64,000 nucleotides of DNA from Coffea arabica (taxonomy: Eukaryota > Streptophyta > Magnoliopsida > Gentianales > Rubiaceae): NCBI RefSeq assembly GCF_036785885.1, contig NC_092312.1, positions 11,798,001 through 11,862,000 on the forward strand, read 5' to 3'. Below, in pieces: positions 1 through 10,044 of this stretch (positions are counted from its first letter, which is position 1; the number at the start of each line of letters is the position of its first letter). Both the position numbers and the translations under genes were made by a program. The notes beneath the pieces are model-generated. The model was not told where the DNA came from and did not search any database. It saw only the letters and a program-made list of their open reading frames with translations.

Positions 1-3000
1 CACCCTCAGATTTTCCAATCTGCGAATCATATCCAGCCTCATTGAAATAAGGCTTTTCATTAAGGACAAGAGCTTGGAGGGACAGGAGAACTTGAAGAAT
101 TGTAGAATTTTCAGGATTCCAAACTTCACTTCCAGACCCTGTCCATGTATTGAGGAGACTAAGGCAAATTTTGCCTGACTCGTATAAATTAGGATTGACA
201 CGAAGTCCACCAGAATTGTAGTACACCATCTGAAATTTTCATGTGCCGAAATTTCATCAGCATCAGTTCAAAATACACCGTCAATGCCCTATATGTGATT
301 ATTATTGTTGCATTTACAATGGCAAAGGTATTGCAATTCAATTAAGTACTAAATTCATTGCCCCAAAGTTCTAAATTGTTCAGTGACATCACATAAAATC
401 TAATTAGAGTTTATCAAGAAAAATAGCCATTTCAGTGGAAAAGAGATTTTGCTATCCAATTGAATGATTCCAAGTATAATCATAGTAAGCAGCAAAAAGT
501 AGTACTTACAGGTGGTTGATAAGGATACTCCAGGGGAAGAAAAATGTCAAAGAAAAATAATCCATCGTGATATGGTGTTCCAGGAGCCCCTACAAGAACA
601 GCTCGCAGAAGATCCATTCTTTCCTCATATGTACGAACAAAGACCGTTTCTGTACAGAAAGTATTTCCAAGTTAAAATGGTAATAAAATATAGCTGCCAC
701 ACCCCATGGTACTAATATACAACCAATTCCAAATGTATATATCAAAGATTCCCAAATTCACATTTAAACAAATTGTTCTATGCCATAAAGTAAAATCAGG
801 TTATATTACAATAGAAGCATACTGCACTAAAAAATCTTATTCAACATATAAAAGGTCCCACAAATTTTTTTCAACTTATCATTATATGCCAAAAGGAGAA
901 AAGAGGTCACATAAGTAGAACTACTAAATTAGATACAAGAATTTATCTCTTTCCCTCTATACAAGTCACTAGTGTGCTTTGACAGTGCTGTTATCTATTG
1001 TTAAATCTATTCAATACTTAGAACTCCTATCTATACAACCAAATTATTTCCCCCTTAACAAAAACAATAGGAAATATAATATTGCAACTACTGGCGGATG
1101 GGGGAATGTGCAAGAGGATTGTGGTACATGTTCAGTCAACATTTCTTAGAAGTGATTGAATACAATGAGAAATGCTAATGCTGAGCCTGAGAGAAAGTTA
1201 AAGTTTCTCACCTGGAAGATTTTTTTCTAAAATGCTCCATTCTTTCTGGACTCTTTTCAGCCAAGCTCGATTCATCTACAAAGAAACAAAAACCTTATCA
1301 AATCAAGAAACAAAAAAAAAAACAAAAAAGAGAAAGAAAAGGAAGAAAACTGAGCACGCTCTTGAAGACGATCTAAATCTTTCATATGTCAAACCTGGGA
1401 AGATTGCCGGCCCTTTCCAGCACCATCAACAAAATGGTGGTCAGAGCAATCATTAACCATATCAAATCGCCTGAAGAATTCAGGATGCTTATTGTTACAT
1501 GGAAGCACACAATCCTTTTCTTCTTCAACCTCTTTGGTGTGCTGCACTGAATTTGTTTCCTTAGTTGTCTCTATTTCACCTATATCCACTGGTGTACTAA
1601 CCGGATGTATGTCACAAAGTTCAAGTTCCTCCTCACTAAAGATAACAGCCTTTTCCTCGTCTTTTGATAACCATCTGTATGCTCCAAATAGTGAACTACC
1701 CAGGGAGCCAAAGAGGGTTGAGGTGATCGTAGTGAAAAGTCCAATGGCTGCTTGAGGGAAAGAAGAGGAACTAGAGCTGATTAACTTATTTTCAATCTCT
1801 TCTCTGTCAGCCTTGAAACCTGATTGGTCCTGACATAGGCATATAATTATTTCAGTTCATATTTCCCACAAACATTGAAACATATGCTCGTTATTTAGAA
1901 TATCATGGCAAACACCTGCACACAAGTTAATATTTCCTTCACAAAAGAAATCAGAGGAATATTGTGAAGGCTTTATTAACATTTGGCCACCGGTCTGGCA
2001 TTGATGACAAAATTTTTAGCTTCAGGCTTCCCGATCAAATTTAACTCCATTTATTCTCATATTCTGTTTTCAAGTATTTTAAGTTCTTAAAAGTCAATGA
2101 TTAAGCTTAACATTGCCAACCACATCTTAGTTTTTCAATCATGGAAAAGAGGGGAAAGGAGTTGAGAGAGAGAGAGAGAGAGAGAGAGAGGATCACCTTC
2201 TCCATATATTCCAAAGATTGGTCGCCAAGCACAATCATCTCCTCATTTGATGGCTCAGTGTGTCCATTGTAAGGTGCAACTGTGGCAGATAAACCTTCAA
2301 ATTTGTCAACTTGATAGATCTCATATGGTGCAACCTACAGTGACATTCCAAGATTCAAGAAGGCCATCAAATACAAATTCAACGAAGAGACACACTTCAT
2401 ATTTCACAACATCACACTAGTTAACTTTTTAGATTTGCAGGCAAAAAATGACTTCTCAATAGGCTGTAAATACTATTACAGACACATTATGGCATAAATA
2501 CACATTTGCAAAACGTACGACCAAACCACCATTAACTTTCAGTGGGACATATGAATATGATATGTTTCCATCTGTAGTGATGCATTACATTATGCATAAG
2601 AATTCACAATACACCTGGACACACTTAACACACTCTAGTTGGGGAAGCAAGTACCATAGTTGTAGCACCATTAGCCCATTTCACTTGAACATCCCCACCT
2701 TTGAAGCCAACTACAATGCCAAAGCAGCACGAGAAATCATGGCAGGAATTTCCATTCAGGCATTCACATGTATCAGTATATGTAGGATATGTCTCAGTGC
2801 CTGTAACTGCACCCCATTTTGATATCAAGTGGTTTCCAGAAACTTTTCCAGAAGATTGATAAACAAAATGATACTTCTGCAACCTAATAACTACAGCACC
2901 AACAGCATATGAGTAGTCTGGGTGTTCAACCAATTCATATGCACTAACAATTTCCTCCATCTGCTCTAGCTTAACGCTGGTTGCTTGATCTATGGAAACA

Positions 3001-4115
3001 GTTCTCCACTCCACCTTCACAGTTCTTTCTTTAGCATCTACACATTTCACAATGCCCCATCTTTGGACACTGGGAACAGGCAAATCATCGCAGATTCCCT
3101 TTTCTAGCACGAATTGCTCAGGCCAGAAATCATGCGCATCAACTACACTCACAGGAAGCAGAGAGTTTGAATCTAGTCCAACTGAAAGGCTACCATCCTG
3201 CCATAGCACATTGACTTTTGTCTTTGTCTTTGTGATAACTGCAATTCCCTGGAAGTGATGAACCAAGTTGCCTCTTTGAGATATACCTTCTGATTTTTCT
3301 TTTCCATCAATAAGTCCTTTAGCTGGTGGACTTAAAAAACTATTTTCATTCAGAGCCTTGCAGTCAATTACTGGTATACACCAATCACCTAGCTGCCAGT
3401 TTGCTTGAGTGAAACATGGCAACAAGGTCAAGTTTTTTAAATCTTGCAAAGATGAGGGAGTAGATATCTTTTGTCCTACCACTTCACAACCAAGCCAATT
3501 TACATACACAAGTCCAGCATCCACTGAACAGACAGTGCCTTGATTTCTATTATCCTTTTTCATACCACATAACCACCTGGTTGGTTTCGAGACAGGTAAA
3601 GATTCCACCTGTACTCTCTGTCCTGGATAGAAAGGATAAAGGGAATCTTCAAGTAAGTCTGGAGAAATAGGTACAAGCTTCTCTGGACCCATTGTAGAGA
3701 ATTCAGACTTTGTTCCATCATCAAAAAGAACAGTTATGCAATCAACTATGTTTTGCACTTTTCCCAGCCAGGCACCGTACACCACATAGTCGCCTACTGA
3801 TACAGATCGAATTTTTTTCAAAATTTTGCAATTGACATCTCGAATTTTGCTTCCATGAACATTCTCCAAGTCCACAGTGAGATCCACATCTACCACTTTT
3901 CCCATCTGCCCAGATGGATCTTTTGCAGAACAGACAATATCCCCATGCATGAATCCTCTTTCAAATGAGAGGAAATCATCAATTTTGCCAATGGATTCCT
4001 CAAGACTCGAAAGAATAGAAGATGCATGTCCACCATAAAGAAATTCAACATCATCCTGATCCTCACTGCTACTGCTTTCACTGAAACTGTCAAAGTCTGT
4101 GAGGCGCAAATCCAT
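1..4115 (-). CDS. PHO2: PHO2/UBC24-like ubiquitin-conjugating E2 enzyme (3' end outside window)
   Basis: Large plant E2 enzyme that, in the known family, ubiquitinates phosphate transporters and PHO1 at endomembranes so they are degraded when phosphate is sufficient. Exons read on the minus strand: 4115-2655, 2334-2197, 1829-1395, 1275-1212, 649-510 and 229-1; phases agree at every junction and all introns are GT-AG. The start [10 protein letters not shown] at 4115 lies 11 nt after a splice acceptor and aligns with the start of Arabidopsis UBC24 as I remember it; the in-frame codons upstream are intronic. The long N-terminal region (about residues 1-690) holds SH3-like segments such as [10 protein letters not shown] and [15 protein letters not shown]. 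The UBC fold begins near WLKRVQKEW and includes [11 protein letters not shown], whose Cys (about residue 768) is the expected catalytic cysteine. About 822 residues are visible; the family has roughly 900, so the last C-terminal part lies beyond position 1. UBC23 is the alternative paralogue, but the miR399 sites in the leader favour PHO2. Confidence 0.93.
2164..2190. repeat. (GA)n microsatellite in a PHO2 intron
   Basis: An uninterrupted run of about 13 GA units on the plus strand, starting 7 bp inside the intron after the exon that ends at 2197. On the transcript it is a TC tract near the donor site. Confidence 0.9.
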
Positions 4116-4813
4116 GAAGCAGATTCCTGCAAGAATTACTAAAATTTGGTAAGCCAAATATTGCGTAAAAAAAGAAATGGAATTTGGAATTTGAATATGA
4201 GGTCAGAATGCAACTTATTACCTGTTTCTATTCAGAATTATAGATGCAGATCCTTGATCCCCTTGTTTTTTTTGGCCTCAGTGATGTTGATCACAAGTTA
4301 ACAAGTTAAAGAAAACTTCAACAGAAAGGCTCAGGTTGAGAGATCGAAGCTTCTACCTGAACATTGGTCATGTGACATGTATTAGTGCTAAAGACCTGGT
4401 CTTGACTAAGGGAAGATGGTAAGATATTTGGGGAGTTGACAAATTGCCCTATTCTTCAACAAGATTTAAATGTTGAAGGAGAAAGCATACGGCACTTAAG
4501 AAGACAAAATGAAGTAAGCTTAGTCTACTACTTGATTTTTGCAAGTGATACTAGTTGAACAGAATACAAGAACATGATACTTGAAATGGTTAAAAGAGGC
4601 ACTACCAGGTATACATAATTATCCTCACCTCCCGCTTTACAATGTATATCTTTGCCAGATTGAGCGGAATCCTTCTATGGATGTACTGCAAGTAAGATGA
4701 AATGTCTTCCTCAAAAAGAAAGTAGAGAAGCAAGAGATGATACAATGTGTCTTCTCAATCAATTGATCATGTATCACAGATCACAATATTTCTCCAAGAT
4801 ATTGGAGATGAAT

Positions 4814-4834
4814 TGCCAAAGGAGATTTGCCCCA
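4814..4834 (-). promoter_or_regulatory. miR399 target site 1 in PHO2 leader
   Basis: The plus strand reads TGCCAAAGGAGATTTGCCCC, which is the miR399 sequence itself through its first 19 positions; the minus-strand transcript therefore carries the complementary target site. In the established circuit, phosphate starvation induces miR399, which directs cleavage of PHO2 mRNA within its 5' leader. Confidence 0.93.
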
Positions 4835-4868
4835 GAAGAGCGAAAGAAGTCTAATGTAGACTCCTAAA

Positions 4869-4889
4869 TGCCAAAGGAGATTTGCCCAA
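4869..4889 (-). promoter_or_regulatory. miR399 target site 2 in PHO2 leader
   Basis: The plus strand reads TGCCAAAGGAGATTTGCCCA, complementary on the PHO2 transcript to miR399. It starts only 55 bp from the 4814 site, and the first 19 bases are identical in the two copies. Confidence 0.93.
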
Positions 4890-5106
4890 TGAATGGACGA
4901 ATTTTCCCACTAGTAGAAGCTAGCAGAAGAAATTATTTAAACAACCGAGATGCAGATTCCATTACAAAGCCCTTGTTCCTAACAGCTTGGTGCTAAAGTC
5001 CCATGACACCTGGACATAGCTTGTAAGTTAATTGTTTTCAAACACGTAAGGAACCCTTCTCTCGTATTGTAGAGAAATCTCAGCACAATAGAGGAACTTA
5101 AAAATT

Positions 5107-5127
5107 TGCCAAAGGAGATTTGCCCGA
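5107..5127 (-). promoter_or_regulatory. miR399 target site 3 in PHO2 leader
   Basis: The plus strand reads TGCCAAAGGAGATTTGCCCG, giving a near-perfect miR399 pairing on the minus-strand transcript. It lies beside a small TATATA-containing tandem duplication, so local duplication may have helped to multiply the sites. Confidence 0.93.
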
Positions 5128-5240
5128 AAGAGCTAATATTTCAAATCTAGAGATATATATATTGCTGTCAATACTTCAAATCTAGAGAGATATATATATT
5201 GCTGCCTAAAAGGAACTGTCTTCCACAACCAGATTTATAT

Positions 5241-5261
5241 TGCCAAAGGAGATTTGCCCCT
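5241..5261 (-). promoter_or_regulatory. miR399 target site 4 in PHO2 leader (most 5')
   Basis: The plus strand reads TGCCAAAGGAGATTTGCCCC followed by T, again complementary to miR399 on the transcript. It is the first site met from the cap. A decayed look-alike (TGCCAGAGG...ATTTGCC, 5296-5317) lies just upstream and may be an eroded fifth site. Confidence 0.93.
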
Positions 5262-5546
5262 GAGAAAAACCAAAATGTCTGTGAAATCCACCCGCTGCCA
5301 GAGGTTAATGATTTGCCTTCAGGAAAAATGTTGATTTAACCACAAAATGACAGAATCTGGTGCACAGAGTTACCAATCAGCCATGGTGATATCGATCTGA
5401 CATGCACAACGTGCAATCAAGAAAAGAACATTTTAAACTCTGGTCTACCAGAATGACTACTCTTGCTCTTCAGATACCAGTAATGCTTCTTTTGCCTTTA
5501 TAATGTCCAGAGAACCTGCAAACATGCCACCTTTTAGAGTCAGTGC

Positions 5547-5582
5547 CACACACACACACACATACAAAAAAACACACACACA
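5547..5582. repeat. (CA)n microsatellite, interrupted
   Basis: Two CA runs separated by TACAAAAAA, just upstream of the acceptor of the PHO2 leader exon, so probably inside the first leader intron. Confidence 0.8.
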
Positions 5583-7424
5583 GAGTCTCCAGGCAAAGAA
5601 ATCATCTCATGTGTTCATTTTTTTTCTCAATTGAAGAAACAATTACAGAACATAATCATGTAGTGACAATCTTCTCTGCTTTTTGTCATTGAGGAAATAA
5701 TAATGCAATTCCACAGATCTGATCCTCTCCAAATTGGAGAAAGTGAAATGAAACAAGAAATTAACACTATCTAATTGTAAACCTCTATCATTGTGACATT
5801 TTCTTGTGAATTGCATGCAGTAGTGAAAATTGTATTGAAGCTGAAATCAGATTATAACACTTTGAATTGGGATCTCTCTTTCTTGTATCCGATATCAATC
5901 ATATTGCACTCATAAATGGAACTTTAAAGAGTAAAGGAAATCTTAGAACCCCATCAAAGCCACGGTATGGCAAGAGAACTTCCTAGATCTTCTACTTCAT
6001 TTTGTTTCAAGAAAAGAAAAGTACAATGGATTTTCTACTAATATTTTTTCGAGTTTTGACATGCATCATCCATAATACGAAATAAAAACCTCTTAGACTG
6101 TGTGTTCAAGAAAAGAAGAGCACATCTTGTGTCTTTTTTTTTTTTTTTTTTTTTTTTGGGTTCACATTGTTTTTGCTTTGCCGCATAAATAAATTTGTTT
6201 CTTCTTATCTTTCCTTAAGTCTCACTCTTGGCAGATCGTTCAATCAACCGGATAGAACTCTCCCACGAAGTAAGTACATGAATATGAAGTAAATAGATTC
6301 AAGAACCCATCGTCAGTGTCTCATCCTTTAGATTCCCCTTTCCCGTCCTGGTTCTTGGTTTGCACCCTCTTAAACACCAAAACAAAGGAGGGGGGAAAAG
6401 AAAAACTAAAATGATCATAGAAAGTTTACTCTTTTTTCCACCTCAATAATCAAGGAATCTACCACAGAGTTGAAATTGAAATTTGACGCCAAATATGTAA
6501 AATGCTGAGCCAGCTAGCATACATGCATAAAATCCAAAATAAATGCGTACCTTCAAGAAATCTCTAACAAATTCAACTTCATAAGAACATTTCTAGCCTA
6601 GAAATATCCACTACGAGCTCATAGAAAAATAGAGGTAAAGCAACAAATTTAAGTGATGACCCTATACTATAAATTACTTTATTCAATACAGTTAAAAGAC
6701 AAATAATCAAGACAATCATTAAAACTCTGAAGAAAACAACAAGTTGTAACAAAAACGAACTGAAACTTCATGGCAAAGCTTCCACACAAGACATCCGAAC
6801 CATAATTTGGTTGACATAGACAAAAAGTGACCCAATATTCAAAAATAAGATGAAGCATGAACTGCAAAATAACACGAAAGTTACCATTTTGCAGCTCATC
6901 AAGATTATTTCCACCGCAAGGCTCAATCAACCCCACAGCACATCCAGAAAAAAAAAACACTCCAATCATAAATTAACCAACCCAGAACTTGAATTCTTGA
7001 ATTTTCTTTCACTTTCTGTATCTGCTCCCTTGACTTTCTTGAACCCTCTTGCACTTATCCAGACTTTCTTGGTTGCAGCAGACTACAGAGTGAATGATCA
7101 ACCATACAAAAATAAAGGTTATGGGAATTCAGAGAGGCGAATAAGGCCCTCCCCAAATCCCACTACCCATTAGGCCATTCTCCAAGTCTGCAAACATGAC
7201 ATGCAAGACACTCTGTGAATCTTCAATTCATCTTTTCTCTGGTTCTCCAACTCTGTGGGTGCTGCTAGACTTTCTGTTTTTTGGGGGGCTGTGAGAAAGG
7301 GAAAGAATAAAAAGATCGTCAGTTTTCGGTGGTTTGCTCGTGGGGGGCAGTTGTTGGTTACAACCAGCACTAGGCATTATGTTGAACTAGTTAAGCGTGC
7401 GGGGCTTTTGATACTGTTCTAAGA

Positions 7425-7434
7425 GGTATATACC
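7425..7434 (-). promoter_or_regulatory. Candidate TATA box of PHO2
   Basis: GGTATATACC is a perfect palindrome at the upstream edge of the presumed first-exon region. Its position suits a cap site near 7400 on the minus strand, but no transcript evidence is available. Confidence 0.25.
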
Positions 7435-7550
7435 ACAGTCTCTCTTGGGTCTAAATCGCTCCCTCCTCGTGCGCATATTCCCTTTTTGGCGGTCCAACAG
7501 TACAAGGTTGACTAAATGTCAGTAGTATTCCGTTTCCAAACTCAAATGGA

Positions 7551-7560
7551 TAAACCTTTG
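7551..7560. repeat. Left target-site duplication of Pack-MULE
   Basis: TAAACCTTTG, identical to 10035-10044 on the other side of the element. Confidence 0.93.
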
Positions 7561-7994
7561 GGGAAAATGCCAGTTTTCATCCCTAAACTTTGGGGTAAGA
7601 ACACATTTCGTCCCTCAACTTTCGGGCTCAACACATTTGATGTCTGAATTAATAATTTTTGACCAATGTTATCCTTAAACGGCTATTTTACCAATTTTTA
7701 AACGGACCGTTATGTATTCTTTTTTTCTTTGTCTGAACAAAAACAAAATCAGGTAAGTATCCAGCTGTCTCCACTTTCCCTTGTACGAAACCAACCTGAA
7801 CTTCATTTGCTCTCTTCTAACCCTTTTCTTTCACTTCGGCAACAACCAAATCGCATTCCTCCAAGACTAAGCTTTGTTTGCAAATTTCTCCGAGAGTAAA
7901 CCCCCTCTTCCAAATCGAGAAGAAACTAGCATAAGGCAACAGCCAGCGTTGTGGCTGCATTTCCATAAAATGAGATCGAGAAGTCTTGAGTCGT
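7561..7994 (+). repeat. Left 434-bp terminal inverted repeat
   Basis: It matches the reverse complement of 9601-10034 over its whole length with one visible mismatch, and the similarity stops sharply after AGTCGT at 7994. It contains the 5' untranslated region and first eight codons or so of the GRF zinc-finger ORF. Confidence 0.93.
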
Positions 7995-8349
7995 CATCAT
8001 CATCAACATCAAACAGCAACACCCGGCTCTGTGTCTGTGGATTGCGGGCAAAAATGGCAACATCATGGCGGGATGATAATCCTGGGAGACGGTTCTATGG
8101 TTGTTCAAGATGGCCTGTAAGAAAATTTTTATTTTTTTATTTTTATTACTCTTTTGGCCCAAATTAATTGTGCTTTGCTGATGTTTCTGAATGGGTTTAT
8201 ATTTGTAGAGACCTGATAGGTGTAAATATTTTGAATGGCATGATGAACCAATTTGTACAAGAGGAAGGATGATTATACCGGGTTTGTTAAGAAGGGTGAA
8301 TCGGATGGAAGAAACAATTGCAAAAAGCCGTAGAAGAGAAAAATATTGA
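7970..8349 (+). CDS. GRF-type zinc-finger protein, frameshifted before its membrane anchor
   Basis: Two exons, 7970-8116 and 8209-8349 (donor GGCCT/GTAAGA, acceptor TTTGTAG/AGACC), give a 95-residue protein. A serine-rich start (MRSRSLESSSSS) is followed by a GRF zinc finger, about residues 20-65, with CVCG, TSWRDDNPGRRFYGC, then CKYFEWHDEP. GRF fingers bind single-stranded nucleic acid; in plants many are short proteins of unknown role with a C-terminal membrane helix. Here the reading frame stops at TGA 8347, but the -1 frame continues with a helix such as IGIIILLAMLLIMSIIM followed by KK and stops at 8448-8450. This suggests loss of one base in the GAGAAAAATATT stretch, leaving a shortened product or pseudogene. 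The in-frame TTG codons upstream are not used as a start; ATG 7970 is the first ATG. The gene lies wholly within the Mutator-like element. Confidence 0.72.
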
Positions 8350-8857
8350 TTGGCATCATCATACTATTGGCTATGCTGCTGATTATGTCTATTATTATGA
8401 AAAAGACTGGACATGCAATGGAGCGAAAGTTAGTGCTAAACTTGGAGTGAGTTATTGAATTGGAGCTGCTAAATCTGTTCATTTTGGTTTTTGTACTGTT
8501 TTTGATTGGATTAGCAGCAGTAGAACTAGCATTGGGTGGAATAAGATTATGGTGCTTATGATCAGAGAAACAAGGATGATAAAACAGAATGAGATGATTA
8601 TGATGAGGCTTTTGTAGTTTTTTTGTAGATTTCTTGACGCAGATAATCCTGAGCAGAATGATGGCACGACCAGATGAAGATGATCCTGTAGGACTGCTTG
8701 TTCCTTGTGTGTGTGTGTGCGAAGAGATAAAGCCAAAGAAAAGCATCCAAGCTCAAGAGTGAATGTTGTTGGTTTCAACAGCCACTAATTATGACACTAG
8801 AATGTGAAGGTTATTTATTATCTGTGTATCATTATGTACATTTAGTCTTAAACTTAA

Positions 8858-9050
8858 GGGATAATTTCAGAAACCTCCCCTGAGGTTTCTGACAATTTCA
8901 CTGACCTCCCCTGAGGTTTCCACAATTACACTAACCTCCCTTGAGGTTTCTGATTTTGTAACAAAATCAGCCCATGACCACAAAAGTAAACATAAAAAAG
9001 TGTTTTCAGGAAAGAGAGGAAATTTTGTTCCCATAAATGCCCTTAAGGTA
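8858..9050 (+). repeat. One-ended relic of a GGGATAATT-type MULE terminus
   Basis: It begins GGGATAATTTCAGAAACC and contains three short repeats of CCTCCCYTGAGGTTTC, like the ends of the elements at 29012 and 49501. No matching right end was found, so the right border is approximate. It lies inside the larger Pack-MULE, implying nested insertion or capture. Confidence 0.5.
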
Positions 9051-9600
9051 GGTGTACAAGTTATATTAGTGAATTAATGAAAAGTAATAAAAATCAGAAA
9101 TAAATAAGAAAAAGTGAGGGGATGGGTATGGGAATCATAAAATTTTACTTATGGATATAAACAATTGGGTAACGCAACCGACCCAATTAACCCATCTACC
9201 ACCACTCAGGTCATTTCACAAATACATTCATCAGACAAAACTTTCCTCTTGTCACAAAAATTCAAAGCAATGTGGTACATGTTCACAAGCAAGCAGGTTA
9301 AAATCCCGCCTGCATAATAACGTTGAAACCCGCAAGCAGGATTCTGTGTTTTTTCTATTTCAAGGTTAGCTCGCATGCGGGTTAATGTTATATTTGAGCG
9401 CGAGAAGAAAAAATTGGTAATTAGGCTCTTTGGGTATTATAAGTAAATATTTAAATTAATGGCAGTTTTATTACACCAATATTATTGTATTATCATTATT
9501 ATGATTATTGTATTATTTCTTATGCAAATATAACATTTAATTATTTAAATTTTATTTTATTTTTACAATTTATAAAATTTTTATCACTTATGCAAATTTT

Positions 9601-10034
9601 ACGACTCAAGACTTCTCGATCTCATTTTATGGAAATGCAGCCACAACGCTGGCTGTTGCCTTATGCTAGTTTCTTCTCGATTTGGAAGAGGGGGTTTACT
9701 CTCGGAGAAATTTGCAAACAAAGCTTAGTCTTGGAGGAATGCGATTTGGTTGTTGCCGAAGTGAAAGAAAAGGGTTAGAAGAGAGCAAATGAAGTTCAGG
9801 TTGGTTTCGTACAAGGGAAAGTGGAGACAGCTGGATACTTACCTGATTTTGTTTTTGTTCAGACAAAGAAAAAAAGAATACATAACGGTCCGTTTAAAAA
9901 TTGGTAAAATAGCCGTTTAAGGATAACATTGGTCAAAAATTATTAATTCAGACATCAAATGTGTTGAGCCCGAAAGTTGAGGGACGAAATGTGTCCTTAC
10001 CCCAAAGTTTAGGGATGAAAACTGGCATTTTCCC
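9601..10034 (-). repeat. Right 434-bp terminal inverted repeat
   Basis: Inverted copy of 7561-7994. Its embedded ORF start faces left, so any promoter in the arm would drive transcription antisense to the GRF gene and in the same sense as PHO2. Confidence 0.93.
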
Positions 10035-10044
10035 TAAACCTTTG
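10035..10044. repeat. Right target-site duplication of Pack-MULE
   Basis: TAAACCTTTG, identical to 7551-7560. Confidence 0.93.

Larger units (their letters stand above)
4116..5515 (-). promoter_or_regulatory. PHO2 5' leader: leader exon 5515-4222 and a 95-bp leader intron
   Basis: The leader is read on the minus strand. An intron runs from 4221 (AAACAG/GTAATAAG) to 4127 (TTCTTGCAG/GAATC), leaving 11 nt before the start codon at 4115. A further acceptor (TTTGCAG/GTTCTC) at 5516 marks the upstream end of a ~1.3-kb leader exon. This exon holds all four miR399 sites, many short upstream ATGs and a small tandem duplication near 5133-5204 built on CAAATCTAGAGA and TATATATATTGCTG. Arabidopsis PHO2 also has a long leader with clustered miR399 sites, so the arrangement is what the family predicts. 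The first leader exon and the cap site lie upstream and were not fixed. Confidence 0.75.
5516..7550 (-). other. Probable first leader intron, first exon and promoter of PHO2
   Basis: No coding exon is recognisable here. The acceptor at 5516 requires an upstream donor, which I could not choose with confidence. A TATA-like palindrome, GGTATATACC, lies at 7425-7434, and the DNA from about 7100 to 7400 is less AT-rich, so the first exon may lie there. A T-run occupies about 6137-6158. Apart from these I see only AT-rich non-coding sequence. Confidence 0.35.
7561..10034 (+). mobile_element. Pack-MULE-type (Mutator-like) element carrying a GRF zinc-finger gene
   Basis: A 2,474-bp element with terminal inverted repeats of 434 bp each (7561-7994 and 9601-10034). 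Comparing the arms by eye I find one difference (A at 7598 against G in the other arm's complement). The ends are GGGAAAATGCC. The flanks TAAACCTTTG at 7551-7560 and 10035-10044 form a perfect 10-bp target duplication, within the 9-11 bp range of Mutator-like elements. No transposase is present, so it is non-autonomous. Each arm includes the leader and first codons of the enclosed GRF zinc-finger gene, meaning the right arm points a second copy of the same promoter region into the element and towards PHO2. Near-identity of the arms suggests recent insertion, or gene conversion between them. Confidence 0.93.

Noticed and set aside
4116..4157. Upstream codons of the PHO2 first coding exon
   Set aside because: They span the acceptor of the leader intron; the family start is [10 protein letters not shown] at 4115.
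4651..4672. Possible further miR399 site (TTGCCAGATTGAGCGGAATC)
   Set aside because: Too many mismatches to miR399 in the seed and centre.
7874..7969. N-terminal extension of the GRF zinc-finger ORF
   Set aside because: The frame opens with TTG and lies in the untranslated part of the inverted repeat; the first ATG is at 7970.
8273..8778. Overlapping ORFs of 157 and 99 codons on the minus strand
   Set aside because: Antisense shadows of the GRF zinc-finger region, rich in Ser/Ile/His runs with no recognisable domain.
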